From Isoetes taiwanensis (Eukaryota; Streptophyta; Lycopodiopsida; Isoetales; Isoetaceae): 64,000 nucleotides of DNA. The stretch spans positions 31,913,166 through 31,977,165 of the forward strand of contig JAJEKV010000003.1 of the NCBI GenBank assembly GCA_021234155.1, in the 5' to 3' direction. The position numbers and the translations under genes are program-made. A model generated the notes under the pieces. That model was not told where the DNA came from. It made no database searches and worked only from the letters and a program-made list of their open reading frames with translations. Below, piece after piece: positions 32,018 to 43,242 of the stretch (position 1 is the stretch's first letter; every line of letters starts with the position of its first letter).

Positions 32018-32880
32018 ATTTTTTTTTTTTTTTTTGAAGGACGAAAGCCAAAAAGTTTATTAATGAGAGAAAAAGTACAAAATTTACATGTCTCATCTAA
32101 CTGTGTAAGCACACAGAGATGCCACAGGAGCACGAGCCTGGAGCACAATGTACTTACTCCAGAATAGGAGAGTAATGATAAGAATCAATTCGAAGATACT
32201 GAATCCAGATGCATTCCACCAGTTCTAGTCAAGGGAGAAACACTCGTAGGCTGTCAATATCTTTTTCTGGGCCACTGTAATAACACTGTGCGCAGATGAA
32301 TAAATGCCCTGAAAGATGTGGTGTCTGCGACGCTCCCATATCGACCATAGGAGCCAACCGGAACCAAGATGAAATGCCCTTTATTTAGCTAAAGGCCATG
32401 CGTTGGGATAGGACGCCAAAAGGATGCATCGGCAGTCCAATGTACTGTTAAACAAACCTTGTAGCCAGGACCACGCTGTGGATAACCTGCCACCACAGTA
32501 CAGAGACTTTAGGGTGGAGCAACCTATCCCAAAGCCATCGCCATGTACGACACAAAGTGGGCTGTGGAACATGTAGGTGCCACCCATCTGGCAACTGGAG
32601 GGGTTGTGGTGCTAAAAGAAGGCGATATACTGATATGACAAATTGCTTGCCTTTGTGAATATTTTCATGACAGTCCCATGGCACCCTTTCAGCAACACGA
32701 ACTTGCACTATAAGAGGCAAATTTTCTGCGACCTTCTCCCATAGAGATATATCCCAACGAGAGAGCAGGAACTTTGCTTGAAATTCAGGCCAAGACAGTA
32801 GGCGACCCTCCTCATAAAGCATGATTTCATTAATTGGATAATATAACGCAATTTTGAGAATTTTGAGCACACCTTATTTG
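32018..32880 (-). mobile_element. 5'-truncated LINE with zinc-binding RT tail
   Basis: On the minus strand the fragment ends in a poly(A) of about 18 (poly(T) at 32018-32036). The frame from 32870 to 32448 carries the zf-RVT region: GKQFVISVYRLL, then WRWLWDRLLHPKVSVLWWQV. That region normally follows the RT domain. The 5' break near 32880 is typical of incomplete reverse transcription. Confidence 0.75.
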
Positions 32881-33052
32881 CTCAAGCACGAATACTTTCA
32901 CCTAGTACTCGACCCCAACAAACATGAGGTAATTAACATACACATATACATACAAATTTTGTGTTATACTTGTACGTGTACATGACACTCGTATAAGCTC
33001 AATAATGGCCCTACATTGTACGCCAATAATTCACATCAATAATTTTACTTCA

Positions 33053-33060
33053 CTATAAAA
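33053..33060 (+). promoter_or_regulatory. TATA box of small gene copy 1
   Basis: CTATAAAA lies 37 bp before the ATG. The surrounding block AATAATTCACATCAATAATT with TTCACTATAAAA is shared with the second copy. Confidence 0.5.
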
Positions 33061-33096
33061 ACGGCTTCACGAGGGGGTAGAGGCCATTCACCTTCC

Positions 33097-33337
33097 ATGG
33101 CTTCCTCGATGCCTCGTCCAGAGCACATCCGCTCTTTCAAGTGTTACTTGAGCTACAACGATCTGGGCGAATGCGCTAGAAATAGCGTTAAGCTTGATCC
33201 ATGGCTCTTATCTAAAGCTGATGGACCTGCTAGTGCTTGCAGGAAGCTCACTCGCGTTAAAGTCCATATTTACCGGCTTCATGATCGAGATCTATGAGTC
33301 GAATGGCATCACGAGCTTTGATGTTGATGACGAGTGA
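33097..33337 (+). pseudogene. Small gene copy 1, frameshifted
   Basis: The frame MASSMPRPEHIRSFKCYLSY runs through DLGECARNSVKLDPWLLSKA to a premature stop at 33297. A neighbouring frame then gives IEIYESNGITSFDVDDE and a stop at 33335-33337, matching the end of copy 2 (YEISGITTTDPEDE). One frame change near 33285 therefore breaks a protein of about 80 residues. The function is unknown; the acidic tail and lack of a signal peptide suggest a soluble protein. Confidence 0.5.
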
Positions 33338-33673
33338 ATCTGCACACCGCTAATAATGTAATAATGACATGGGTACCTAATAACTAAGTAAGGATGTAAT
33401 AGCATTCTGATTAAGGATGTAATATCAATGCACCTTAACCGAAAGTATATTGTAACGATGTGCTATCCCACCTCCACTTATTCCCAAGCCGTCATTGAAT
33501 TCAATCATAGCTAAATTCGTCAAGCAAACATGTTTTGAAACATACGCATATTAGTACGCATACATATATCCATACGAAAGATGTATTATACTTGTATTTA
33601 TACAACGGTCTTATACACGAGCAATAATGGCGCCGAAGTCTACCCCAATAATTCACCTCAATAATTCTACCTC

Positions 33674-33682
33674 ACTATAAAA
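33674..33682 (+). promoter_or_regulatory. TATA box of small gene copy 2
   Basis: CTATAAAAG lies 37 bp before the ATG, the same spacing as copy 1. Confidence 0.55.
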
Positions 33683-33718
33683 GCTTCTCACTTCGGGGCT
33701 AAAGTTCATTCCTCTCCC

Positions 33719-33961
33719 ATGGATTATTTGCCTTCATCAATTCACCACATCGAGGCGATCAAGTGCTCAATGAGCCACTCTGATCTTGTTGGTTGCCTAG
33801 ACAGGCATCTTCTTCTTGATCCCTACCTGCGAAGAAAAGCTTTGGGCGCTGAGATTCGTTGCCCTGCGTCAATTCGTGTAATGATCCATCTGATTTGGCT
33901 TCCTGAGCGAATGAGCTATGAGATATCAGGGATCACTACTACAGATCCTGAAGATGAATGA
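33719..33961 (+). CDS. Small protein of unknown function, copy 2 (intact)
   Basis: 80 residues: MDYLPSSIHHIEAIKCSMSH, then SDLVGCLDRHLLLDPYLRRK, an inner block IRVMIHLIWLPERM and an acidic end DPEDE. It shares with copy 1 the pattern HIxxxKCxxSxxDL-C-LDP-L-KA-R-H. No membrane segment or signal peptide is seen. The conserved promoter, start spacing and full-length frame support a real gene. Copy 1 lies 622 bp upstream as a tandem duplicate. No family is recognised. Confidence 0.6.
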   Translation: MDYLPSSIHHIEAIKCSMSHSDLVGCLDRHLLLDPYLRRKALGAEIRCPASIRVMIHLIWLPERMSYEISGITTTDPEDE

Positions 33962-34099
33962 ATCACCTGTTTAGCATTGTATAGTGTAAGAGCTCTTGTG
34001 TTGAGATGGAAAACGCAGAGCGTAACAAATAATAACTAGTCTATTGTAACTTTCATGTTATGAATGATATAGTAATTATGTAAAAGAGCATTGCATACC

Positions 34100-36620
34100 T
34101 CAAGAGTTCTCATCATCGTCCTTAGCTTCTTTAGCCACTAATTCTTGCAACTGAGCCCGAACACTACTGGGGATCACCACTGACAATGGCCTGGTCTCTA
34201 TGGCCCAACCATAGTCTATTGTTTTCAAAGGTTGGTAGCGTGGCGGGTCATTAGGATTGGGTCTCCAATTCTTGCTCCAGCAATCCCTATACTGCATTGC
34301 ATATGAGGTTCCCTTTCTGGCAATAGGTTCAAACCAAGAGACAAACACCTCTTCGTAATGTGGGAGATTAGGGTCCTCTATTGGGTCCTCTTCGGCAAAA
34401 CCCATCCATGTCGGCGGCGCTATCATGTGGTCCGATTAGCAAGAGCATTCCCTTCTTGACATCTTGGTAGGGATCGAATATTTCAACCGGGTTCTTGGGT
34501 CTACCCGAAAAGGCCCAACGTAATGAGATGCTTCAATGTGCTCATCCACAAACACTCTTTCGGTTCTTCCAATGCACTTTGCCCGGTCTTTGGGCCGAAA
34601 TCTGAATGAGAGCTCTCACCGGGCTGCACGTCACCAAGCACTCGCAACAAGGTGGACCAAAGAGTCAATAACTTCATTCATATATGTGTTGGACCATGAC
34701 TTATCGCCAGCTCTAGAAATAGGCCCGAAGGCATCATGTACTTGGCAATAGAAGCTCTTAATGCACCTATATCTTTCAAGCTCCCATATGGTGCAGGGAC
34801 CTTAGGTGACCCTCTCGGAATCATAGGTAAACCTTGGGCATCCTCCTTCCACATTCTGATTCCCTTTTCAGAGCCACTCCCTATGCCCCGCCTCATCTTG
34901 TAGAACATTAGTGGCCATCCATCCTTCATGCAAAACTTGAAGAGTAGAGGTTCCAAGTGACCACATAAACGGTCCTTCTTATCGGGGATAAAACCTTTCA
35001 CGAATTCCTTCCAATCGAGAACCTCTCATCACAAGGTAAGGCGAAGGAGCCTTTGAACTACACCTGCCAAGAGTTGCATAAGCTCCGAATAGTCAATGCG
35101 TCCGATCTTCTCATTAGAGTAGAGTAGTTTCCAAATAGGGCATCTATGTCATCGGGGGTGTGTCCAACCATCATGAATCCCAACCTGCACTTGATCAAAT
35201 ACACCTAACCAAACCAAGTATGACAAGTAAGAGAAAAGATATCTATTCTTATTCTGACCGAAAGCAATTATCTAGTTGCAAGTAAAGCCTCCTAGGCAAC
35301 TTGTTTACTACCATGGGGCCTTTGATAGGAGGCATAAAATCATTTCTACCGCCATTCATCATTTTTGTCCCGAGGTTATCTCAGTTTTAAAATTGCTGCA
35401 CCCCAAATGCTTTCGTGACGATCAAGATCTCTCAAATGGCCCCAATTATCCTCGATTTATTCTCCAAAGTCTTCAAGGTATGATTCAACGATCCCACATG
35501 AAAATTAGAATCATCGTGCCAGAGGTCCAAAGGAGAAGTGGCCCAAGGCACCTATACCATGGCCGTGCATGAGAGCACCTGTAACACCCGACCTTCGGGC
35601 GTTCACCCCTCCATACGACTTTGCTAGCTTCTCTAGACGAGGGACCATGGTCTTATTCTGATCCATCTTATCATGTATAATGGTTAAAGCGTGCTCAGAG
35701 ATCTATCGACAAAGCTCTCCAGACCAAAGAAAAGGCTCCCCGCAAGAAATCTGGGGCCGTCATATGCGATTTCCTCTATTGCAAGTACCCTTCTTTCGCT
35801 TGGATCTCCGGGTCTTAGCAAGCTTTTCCTTTATGACAATACGTGTGTTACACTTGGAAAATGCTATCCTCTTAGCTATTGATACCTCTAATGATTCTCT
35901 TTCCAAGCGCATGTAAATGACGAAGGAGAAATATGCTTGCCCTCATCTCTCGTGAACGGAAATATCTACTTCTTGGTGTATATCCTTCTTAGTCAAGACG
36001 TAGGTAGCCTCTTAACATTTTGTTCTACTACCCTCGCCGTAATTTTCGAGCGGTGTGTATCGTCTCTGCGTTTTCATCTATGAACATAGATAGCCGCAAA
36101 GATTGCCCAAAGTATGAGACCTTGGCTTCTAGACCCAAGATTTCCGTGCTCAGCAATTACGCTGCCATCATTGAAGAGCTTCTTCCACTTGTAAAAGTGG
36201 AAATGGGAATGCCATAGGCTTTATGCCATGCTTTCACGCGACACCGCTTGTTATTCAACATCGGTTTATGGGACTACACCATTTTCGTGAGCAAAGATCT
36301 AGCATGTTATATGCAAAAGTTGTGCGCCCGAGGACTTCATGTTCCAAAGAAAAGGTTCTCATGCAAGCTATCTCCGGATGTAAAATTTGCACAAATTGTT
36401 TCATGCAAAGACGGTGATGACTGAAGTCTAGAATAGCCTCAAAGACTAGTTTTTCTTTCACATTTACTCTGTCTTTGGGCGTTTCGGGTCTCCGATTGAC
36501 CATGTTTGTAAGGTCTCTTTTGGTGATGCCAATTTGGTCTAATGGAGTAAGGTTCATTCTCCACATCCTTCTCCTTCACCGCAACCACAAGAGTAGAAAC
36601 TGAATGTTATCAACGAGCAC
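34100..36620 (-). pseudogene. DUF7869-family gene, second copy, heavily broken
   Basis: Pieces in family order on the minus strand: a CCGEGEGCGE-like start near 36590, EHGNLGS near 36165, a VGHTPDDIDALFGNYS-like core near 35130-35180, FIPDKKDRLCGHLEPLLFKF with MWKEDAQGLPMIPRG at 34678-35001, and the C-terminal tail VSWFEPIARKGTSYAMQYRD at 34100-34426. Many frame changes lie between. Here the tail is collinear with the core, unlike the copy at 12989-15703, so this copy shows the original order. Copies differ enough that they are separate old insertions rather than a recent duplicate. Confidence 0.65.
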
Positions 36621-37240
36621 GAGGGCTATGGGCCATCTCACAAGGTCATGCGCTTAGGGCATTTTCTCATCGTGCCCGGCAAATAAGATAGAGATCTTTT
36701 TTTTGCATTGGAAAAATGTTCATGATAGTAGCAGCCTATCGAGCCTTCCCCTAACTTCACGCCGACACAAAGATGGTTTGGATCGGCAAAAACGATAACA
36801 CCATAGGCATAAGCCATGTAGCAAAGATTCATGCATGAGTGTGCACGCCTTCTCAACTAACTCATCTCTAGAAAGCCCTTGCACATGATTCGCCTCATTC
36901 TTCGGCTAACCCCTCATTCCTCCGGGTCTCCGCCAGCTATGCTTTTATCCGACCGGTGGGGTGCATGCTTCCTCATCTCTATCAAGTTGAGCAAAGAATG
37001 TCCTTCTTTGTACCACAACACAAAAGTCCCCACAGCCTTCACCCATTTTTTCTATTTCCATTTCGAATTGGTAGCGCAGAATCGCCCATCCGTAACATTC
37101 ACAATTGAAACGACAACCATACCCTCGGGGGCCGGTCCCGAATTGTGATGGCGCCAAATTGTGGACTCTTCCTTCGCCACCTTTTTTCCCGCCAGATACG
37201 CCGAATTACATCAGCCATCCTGCAAACAAGAGGTCGTGAA
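36621..37240. other. Unrecognised stretch
   Basis: Short frames on both strands (for example 36638-36856 and 36945-37157, minus) have no recognised domain. They may be upstream parts of the DUF7869 relic. Confidence 0.25.
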
Positions 37241-38950
37241 TAGCGCGGCCGCGATCCTCGTAAGCAGAAAGCACTGTGATCACAAACCACTACAAAAAAT
37301 AGGAACTGAAAAATAAAAAATGCTCAGGACTATCGCCACCGCGATCTTATCGAAAGCATGGGTAAGAACGCCGTCGGCATTTTTGCAAGCATTCACACTA
37401 GTCGCTTTTTTTCGATAAGAACTCGTGCAAATCACATTTCGAGGCTAGCTAGTGGTTTCAACTCAAAGTTGTCGATAGTCGGGAGTTCATTGGTCAATAG
37501 CAAGTGTAGATCGTTGAAGGTATCACGACCGCGATCTCGTGGAGCACCAAAGTTATAATGACCGACTTACGTAATAAAGCATTACTCATACCTCACGTAT
37601 ACCTTGGCGCCAACGCCAACTTGTAGCCGGTGGGCGCCAACGCCAACTTGTACCCGCCGGTCAGTAGTGTCATAAAAACAATTTTTAGTTTCATCCACAT
37701 GGAGAAAGAAAGCATATACCCAAACACGCTTACATTGTATAATAAACACACCAGAGTGCGCTTTTGCTTAGAACATCTATTTTACATAGTTGCAACAAAG
37801 TATCGAGGTATGTTATCAATCCATGCAATACATAGTGATGTTAGTGCAGACTCTGAGGTTGTAGTTATAATTAAAATTCATTACAACATAGACGCTGAGT
37901 TTACTTCGAGGGGATATGCATCGTAATAGGCCTTTTACCTCGCCAAACCCCGAATTCGATGCGGTTGCGTTACTCAATGTGTAGTGGCGGATTGCAAGCG
38001 GATTATCGGGCGCCCTCGCCGGGCCGCCTTCAATGGATGCGAATTCAAAAGAAATCCTTGCCCGAACTTGGCCCCAAATAGGCGCGCAAGCCCAAATAAA
38101 GATCTTGCAAAACAATGAAATTTGAATTGGCTTTTCCCGCTTTCGAATTGGTTTGTTCTCGATTTCAAATTCTACATCCATCGTCCGGCAGAACCGGATT
38201 TTTGGGGCATTTATGGTCTGCATAATGTGTCAGTCCGGAATTCGCCCGAATTTGAACGCTGACGCCCAAGTGGATAAGGAACTTTCCTACTGATTACCCG
38301 CCTTTTTGATCGGGTATATTCAAGACGACCGCGATTTATGTCGTGAATAAATACGGGCCGGGTCGACGGTAATTATTATCACGGCCAGACGACGCCATTA
38401 TGGCCGCACGCTTTTTCACGCTGCAATTATGAGGGGGCAATTAATTTCCGCGGCGCTTCTATAAATTGAAACTTCAAACCTTTAAAACAAATTTCGACTC
38501 ACGATTTTGTTCACGCGCCTTAGCGCCTTTCGCCCCTCCGAAATTCTCGAGCCACTCCAAAAGACTCAGATTAACTCAAATACCACGATCCCATGGCACC
38601 TAAGGACTCCCTCAAAGAAGGTATTTTCTAACATTTTTAGCTCGCCAGAAGATCGCGGTTCGATCTTGCCTACTCGAAGCTTCTATTGTTTTCATAAGTA
38701 TATTGCCAGCAAGATCGCGGTCACGGGTCTTGCTTGATAGGTTTTGTAATTTCTAGACGTTCTTCATAAGTGTAGCTGCTCTCAACAAGATCGCGGCAGC
38801 GGTCTTGCTTGATAGGTTTTGTAATTTCTAGACAGCCGGGTCTTCATAAGTGTAGCTGCTCAACAAGATCGCCGCCGTCCGGCCGAGTATTTCTTTATAT
38901 GTTTCATGAGTACTAGTGTAGTATCGCCATTAGGTTCAGCGACCGCGATG
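37241..38950. repeat. Clusters of CCGCGATCT motif in opposite orientations
   Basis: The motif CCGCGATCT or a close form lies in plus orientation near 37252, 37332, 37527 and 38331. In reverse (AAGATCGCGGT or close) it lies near 38648, 38711, 38790 and 38863, and once more in plus near 38941. A 78-bp unit with CTTGCTTGATAGGTTTTGTAATT is tandemly repeated within 38709-38863. GCGCCAACGCCAACTTGTA is doubled near 37611-37660. A TATA-like TCTATAAATT lies near 38458. I recognise no coding sequence here. Confidence 0.5.
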
Positions 38951-38955
38951 TTTTC

Positions 38956-41900
38956 TTGCCGTGCTTAAAGTGCTACACAAACGCCGCTGGCGCGATAGTG
39001 TGGAGTTCTATTTTAGTCGCTCGGCAGATCGCTGGGTCGCGTTCTTACAAGAGTTTCTACCTTTTCCTTGCACCACATTATGCGGCCTACCGTGCACTCA
39101 CCACGTGCTTTTGTTTACAAAGACTTGCTCTTCTTCCGAGGACCGATGTGTCGAGCCACCAGATTATAACCCCTTCCAATGAAAGGAAATGGTGTATTGA
39201 GATTGCAATGTGCTATACCGCGACATTAAGGGTGACCGCAGAAAGGACCCGCGGCCCGCTTCTCTGACCGGAAAAAAAGCCGAGGACGCTGAACAAGTTG
39301 GCATAGTGGTGGCAATGTGGAAGGCACGAAGAACAATGTGCAAGATGCTATCATATGCGATTTGAGGACACACAAGCATTGCGCTTTACGAGTACATTTT
39401 GAAATGGAGCAATTATGACCCGCCTATGATGATGAACAAAGAAAATGAACAAGCCACCCATTGGGAAAAACGCCCCCATCGCCGCCTAAGGGTTATGGCT
39501 GGTTGTTGCCATCCTATGAATCTCTCTTTGTCGCATAAAGGGAAACAGAGACATATTGTTCTGGGTTCTCGGATGCGTAAATGGTTTGTCTACGACAAGA
39601 AGCCTCCGAAGCGCCTTGAAAGCAGCTCGACGAAAGATGCCCTCCGTGATGGACACTAATTGGCTAAGAGCCGTGGCCAAGAAAAAGAGTGTGAAGCCTA
39701 TTGCTTCTTTGGGAGAGACATCAGCACCAAAAAGAAATTGCTCAAGAACCACAATCCACGATAAACCCTCCCCAGATTGTTAACCCTACTCTTCCTATTG
39801 CTATGAAGGCCCCGTGATAGCACTACATCCGGGTGGATTTATTCCAAAAAGTTCCCTCCTTTCAGAATTAGCCTCGTGAATCGACACCTCCATCAAGATA
39901 GCCCGCAGCCTAACAGTTCACAAACCCCCGCCCGGGATGCTTCCTCTAGACTAGCATTGCCATGGCACCACGCACCGCCATTCCAAATGAAGTTGAAGTT
40001 CAATCCCTAAGAGGAACGCAAGATGGCGAGAGCAAAACCACTCGTGAAGCTTGAACAGTTCAAAAGGTTCTACCCCTTAGGGGTTAATTGGTTTACAAAG
40101 ATTTCTATTTTTTTATTGTGAACCTGCACCAAAAACTTGACACACGCACGCGGTCAAATGACCATGTTCAAACTCGGTTAAAAGCTTCAAGACATACCCG
40201 ACAGGGTCCTCACCCCGGCCGACGCCGTTCGCTTTGACCCTATTACCGTGTAACTAATTCTTTATCTTTTGGACACTCGTTATGTAGATTTGACCTGACG
40301 GTTGTCTATCTTTCGTGAAGAGGGTGACATGGAGCAATCCGTAAGATTTGAAGGGCAAGAAATTTTATATTATTTCGCAACCACGATTTGCGCCGCACAA
40401 CTCCTTTGTTCTATTGCCGGCGAAGTTCGAAAGCAAAGAACGAGAATTTGCCAAAGTATATGCTAGAAGACGATCGAGGGTGCTCAACGGAAATCTTACG
40501 CATAAGGAATATATAGAGTTGAGTATTCAATGCAACGGCGTAATTGCAAACACCGTGGTACGAGAGCCACCGATTGAAAAACCGCAACAACTTCGCCATC
40601 GCCACAAGGCTTTATGGTTGCCCTCCACAAGGACCTATAGGGACAGCTAAAACTTCAGCTTGAAGGTATTTATTTGTTTTCTACTCGCCAAGTTCGTGGG
40701 TCGCGATCTTGATGACCTTGAAATTGCTTCCTCAGAGGATTTCCATGAAATTGCAACGACCACCTTGAAAGTGCAGGAGCTTAAGGATGAAAAACAATTC
40801 ATTTTTATGGATGAAAAGGTTTTCAAGAAGTTAATGGAAGTTGCCGGCCTGGGTGAGTCGTAAACTCGCTGATCTACCATGGTGAGTTTCCCGACAAGCC
40901 ATCCAAAGACTTCTTTAACAAGACCGGCTCCGGTTGCTACGAGGTATGTCGAATGCAAGAGGTGTCACAAAATTGCCGATGAGATTATAGAAGGCAAGAC
41001 GATTTAAAGGTGCAAAAGTTATAGCGGAGATTTGATTGCAAACAACGGGCAACCGACATCGTAACCCTCACTTTTATGAGGCGAGAAATTTTTCTTATGC
41101 CACAAATTTCATGCAAAAGGATTTCGATAGAAGCTGGGAGGAATTGCTTCAGTGCTTTTCCCCGATTTGATCGAACAGAGAATACCGGATATATCGATCT
41201 CGTCTACGTAGTACGCCAAGGATAATTATAACAAGGATCATACACTAGGTAACCTACTTGTAGCCTTTCGAGCCAATCGAATATTCTAAAGCCGTAAGAG
41301 GCTAGAAAAAGAAAGGAAAAGAAAAATATTGTCATAGCAAGCAAAGACAAAGGATGGCATCCCTACTTCCTCCCAAGTGTCGAGAATGCGACATTGATAT
41401 TTATTGACATCCGAGGGATGAACAAGATATGGGATTGCAAGAAATACACAGATCTATTTACAAGGATAGCTACCATGACGATTGCCAAAGTTTATCACTT
41501 GGTTATTATCATGCGCCAAATGAATTTGCCAAATTGCTTGTACAAATGGGAAGCAAATTCAGGCGGTGGCTACCTATCTTTAGGTTCCTATGAAGAAACG
41601 GGATGGGAGAGCAAACGAAGGGTGAAAGAACATCAAGACTTTATTAGTCATATGTGCATTAACAGAGTGATGTTCGTAACACCCGTGGTAACCAGAGTTG
41701 GAGCTTCACCTATCTCCACACCCGCAAGGCTCCTAAGTCAACATCATTGCCTCCAATGCCGCTAACGTGTAATGAGGATGCCGACGAAGAAGATAAAAAG
41801 AAATATCGACTCTTTTACAGTGCAAAACCAAGATTCAAATGAGCGGCAATGGAAGGAGATCTTGTATTGAAATGCCAAATGAAAACCTCCTATGCCTACC

Positions 41901-42736
41901 ATATTGTTGAACAAATTGGTGCCGACCGATGGTTGTGATCCGGATTTCTTTTCTACCGGGCGGCTTCTCGTTGCTCTTATGCAAGGCAAAAGAGCGTGGC
42001 TTTCAAAGTTCAGGTAAAGTGTGCCGTTTCCTCGAGGGCGCTCTTTGAAACGCTTTGATAAAATGGCCAATCCAAGTGCCGATGGGTTTGAGGAAGAGCC
42101 GAAGTGAGAGGGTTGAGCCCGATCCAGCTCAACCCGACATCAGTATCACCCAAAACACGATCTATCAAAGTTGGATTCCATTTTGGAAAACCTCGATGCT
42201 AAGTCCTACGAAGAGAGAATGCAAGAAACAAAGCGCTTGCTTGAAGAGACGGAAAAAGGTATAGAAGCCCTAGAGCCCACTTTTCAAAAATTGAGTGCAC
42301 TTAATGAGAAGCTTGATGGGTACATGCCTTTCTTGACAAAGCTTAACATCGGTTTGAATACGTGGGCATGAGAACACATGGAAGCGCACCAGCAAAGACA
42401 TGGAGATTGACCAAGATGAGGTTCTTGGGTCACAGGAGCATCAGTGTACCACGAGAAGAAGCGTAAGCTCTCATCCACGCTAGAATGCTACCGCATCGAG
42501 CTACCGAAAACTTAACTTATAGGCGGAGCAAAGGTAATGGACAAGTGAAGAATGGGAGCCCGATTCACATCTGCAATAAGATCGCAAAGGCCATGGGTGT
42601 TGTAGTTCCAGAGATCACAGGTTATTCAGAGATGGACACAACACAAGCTATGGAATTGGGTAGAGAGCATGTCAATCGCATGGCCAATGAAATGGGTGTG
42701 ATACCTGATGAAGTATCTGAAACACAATCAGAATAA
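38956..42736 (+). pseudogene. Unrecognised broken coding region, possibly transposon ORF
   Basis: Plus-strand frames follow one another with frame changes. They are 39399-39659 (HIVLGSRMRKWFVYDKK), 40348-40650 (REFAKVYARRRSRVLNGN), 40660-40863 (VFKKLMEVAGLGE), a Cys-bearing piece CKRCHKIADEIIEGKTI near 40950, 41394-41765, 42171-42371 (coiled-coil-like YEERMQETKRLLEETEKGIE) and 42485-42736 (MGVVVPEITGYSEMDTTQAM). Order and orientation suggest one decayed gene with a coiled coil near its end. I cannot name the family. Confidence 0.3.
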
Positions 42737-43240
42737 TTATCTCCTTCAATCAGTAATTATGTTGTATATTACTTCCTTCAATGGAAATTTTTGTTTCGGG
42801 AACTTTGGTTTTGTCTTTACCCATATCTTTTACCATATGTTTAATGCTAAAAATAATCGCGACCACATCCTCCTCAGAGTAATTATATGGCTTTAAATAC
42901 TGAATTTTGTGTGATATCCTTGCTCCTCGGTACCTTCTTTTAATACAATGCTCTCATATGGTTTTAATAAAAGGCACATTATTTTGTCTCCTTTCAGTCA
43001 CAAACATCGGCTTCAAGGCTTCTTGGTAGAAGTTTTAACACTCCCTCCTACTACGCTATACTCGCGGTGAACCTTTGCATTAGCAGTAAAAACTATATTT
43101 CCGAATAAGACCGAAGCCTTTGCAGAATTTGTGCAAAAAAACGCCAACTTTTACTCAATTGGTAGTAGTTTTTGCACTATATGGCTACCCGCTAACCTAT
43201 TTCATGCTAAACAAGAATTCCAAATTTCTCTAATTAATGA
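42737..43240. other. Gene-free AT-rich stretch
   Basis: Nothing recognised; it ends at the 3' break of the LINE. Confidence 0.35.
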
Positions 43241-43242
43241 AT

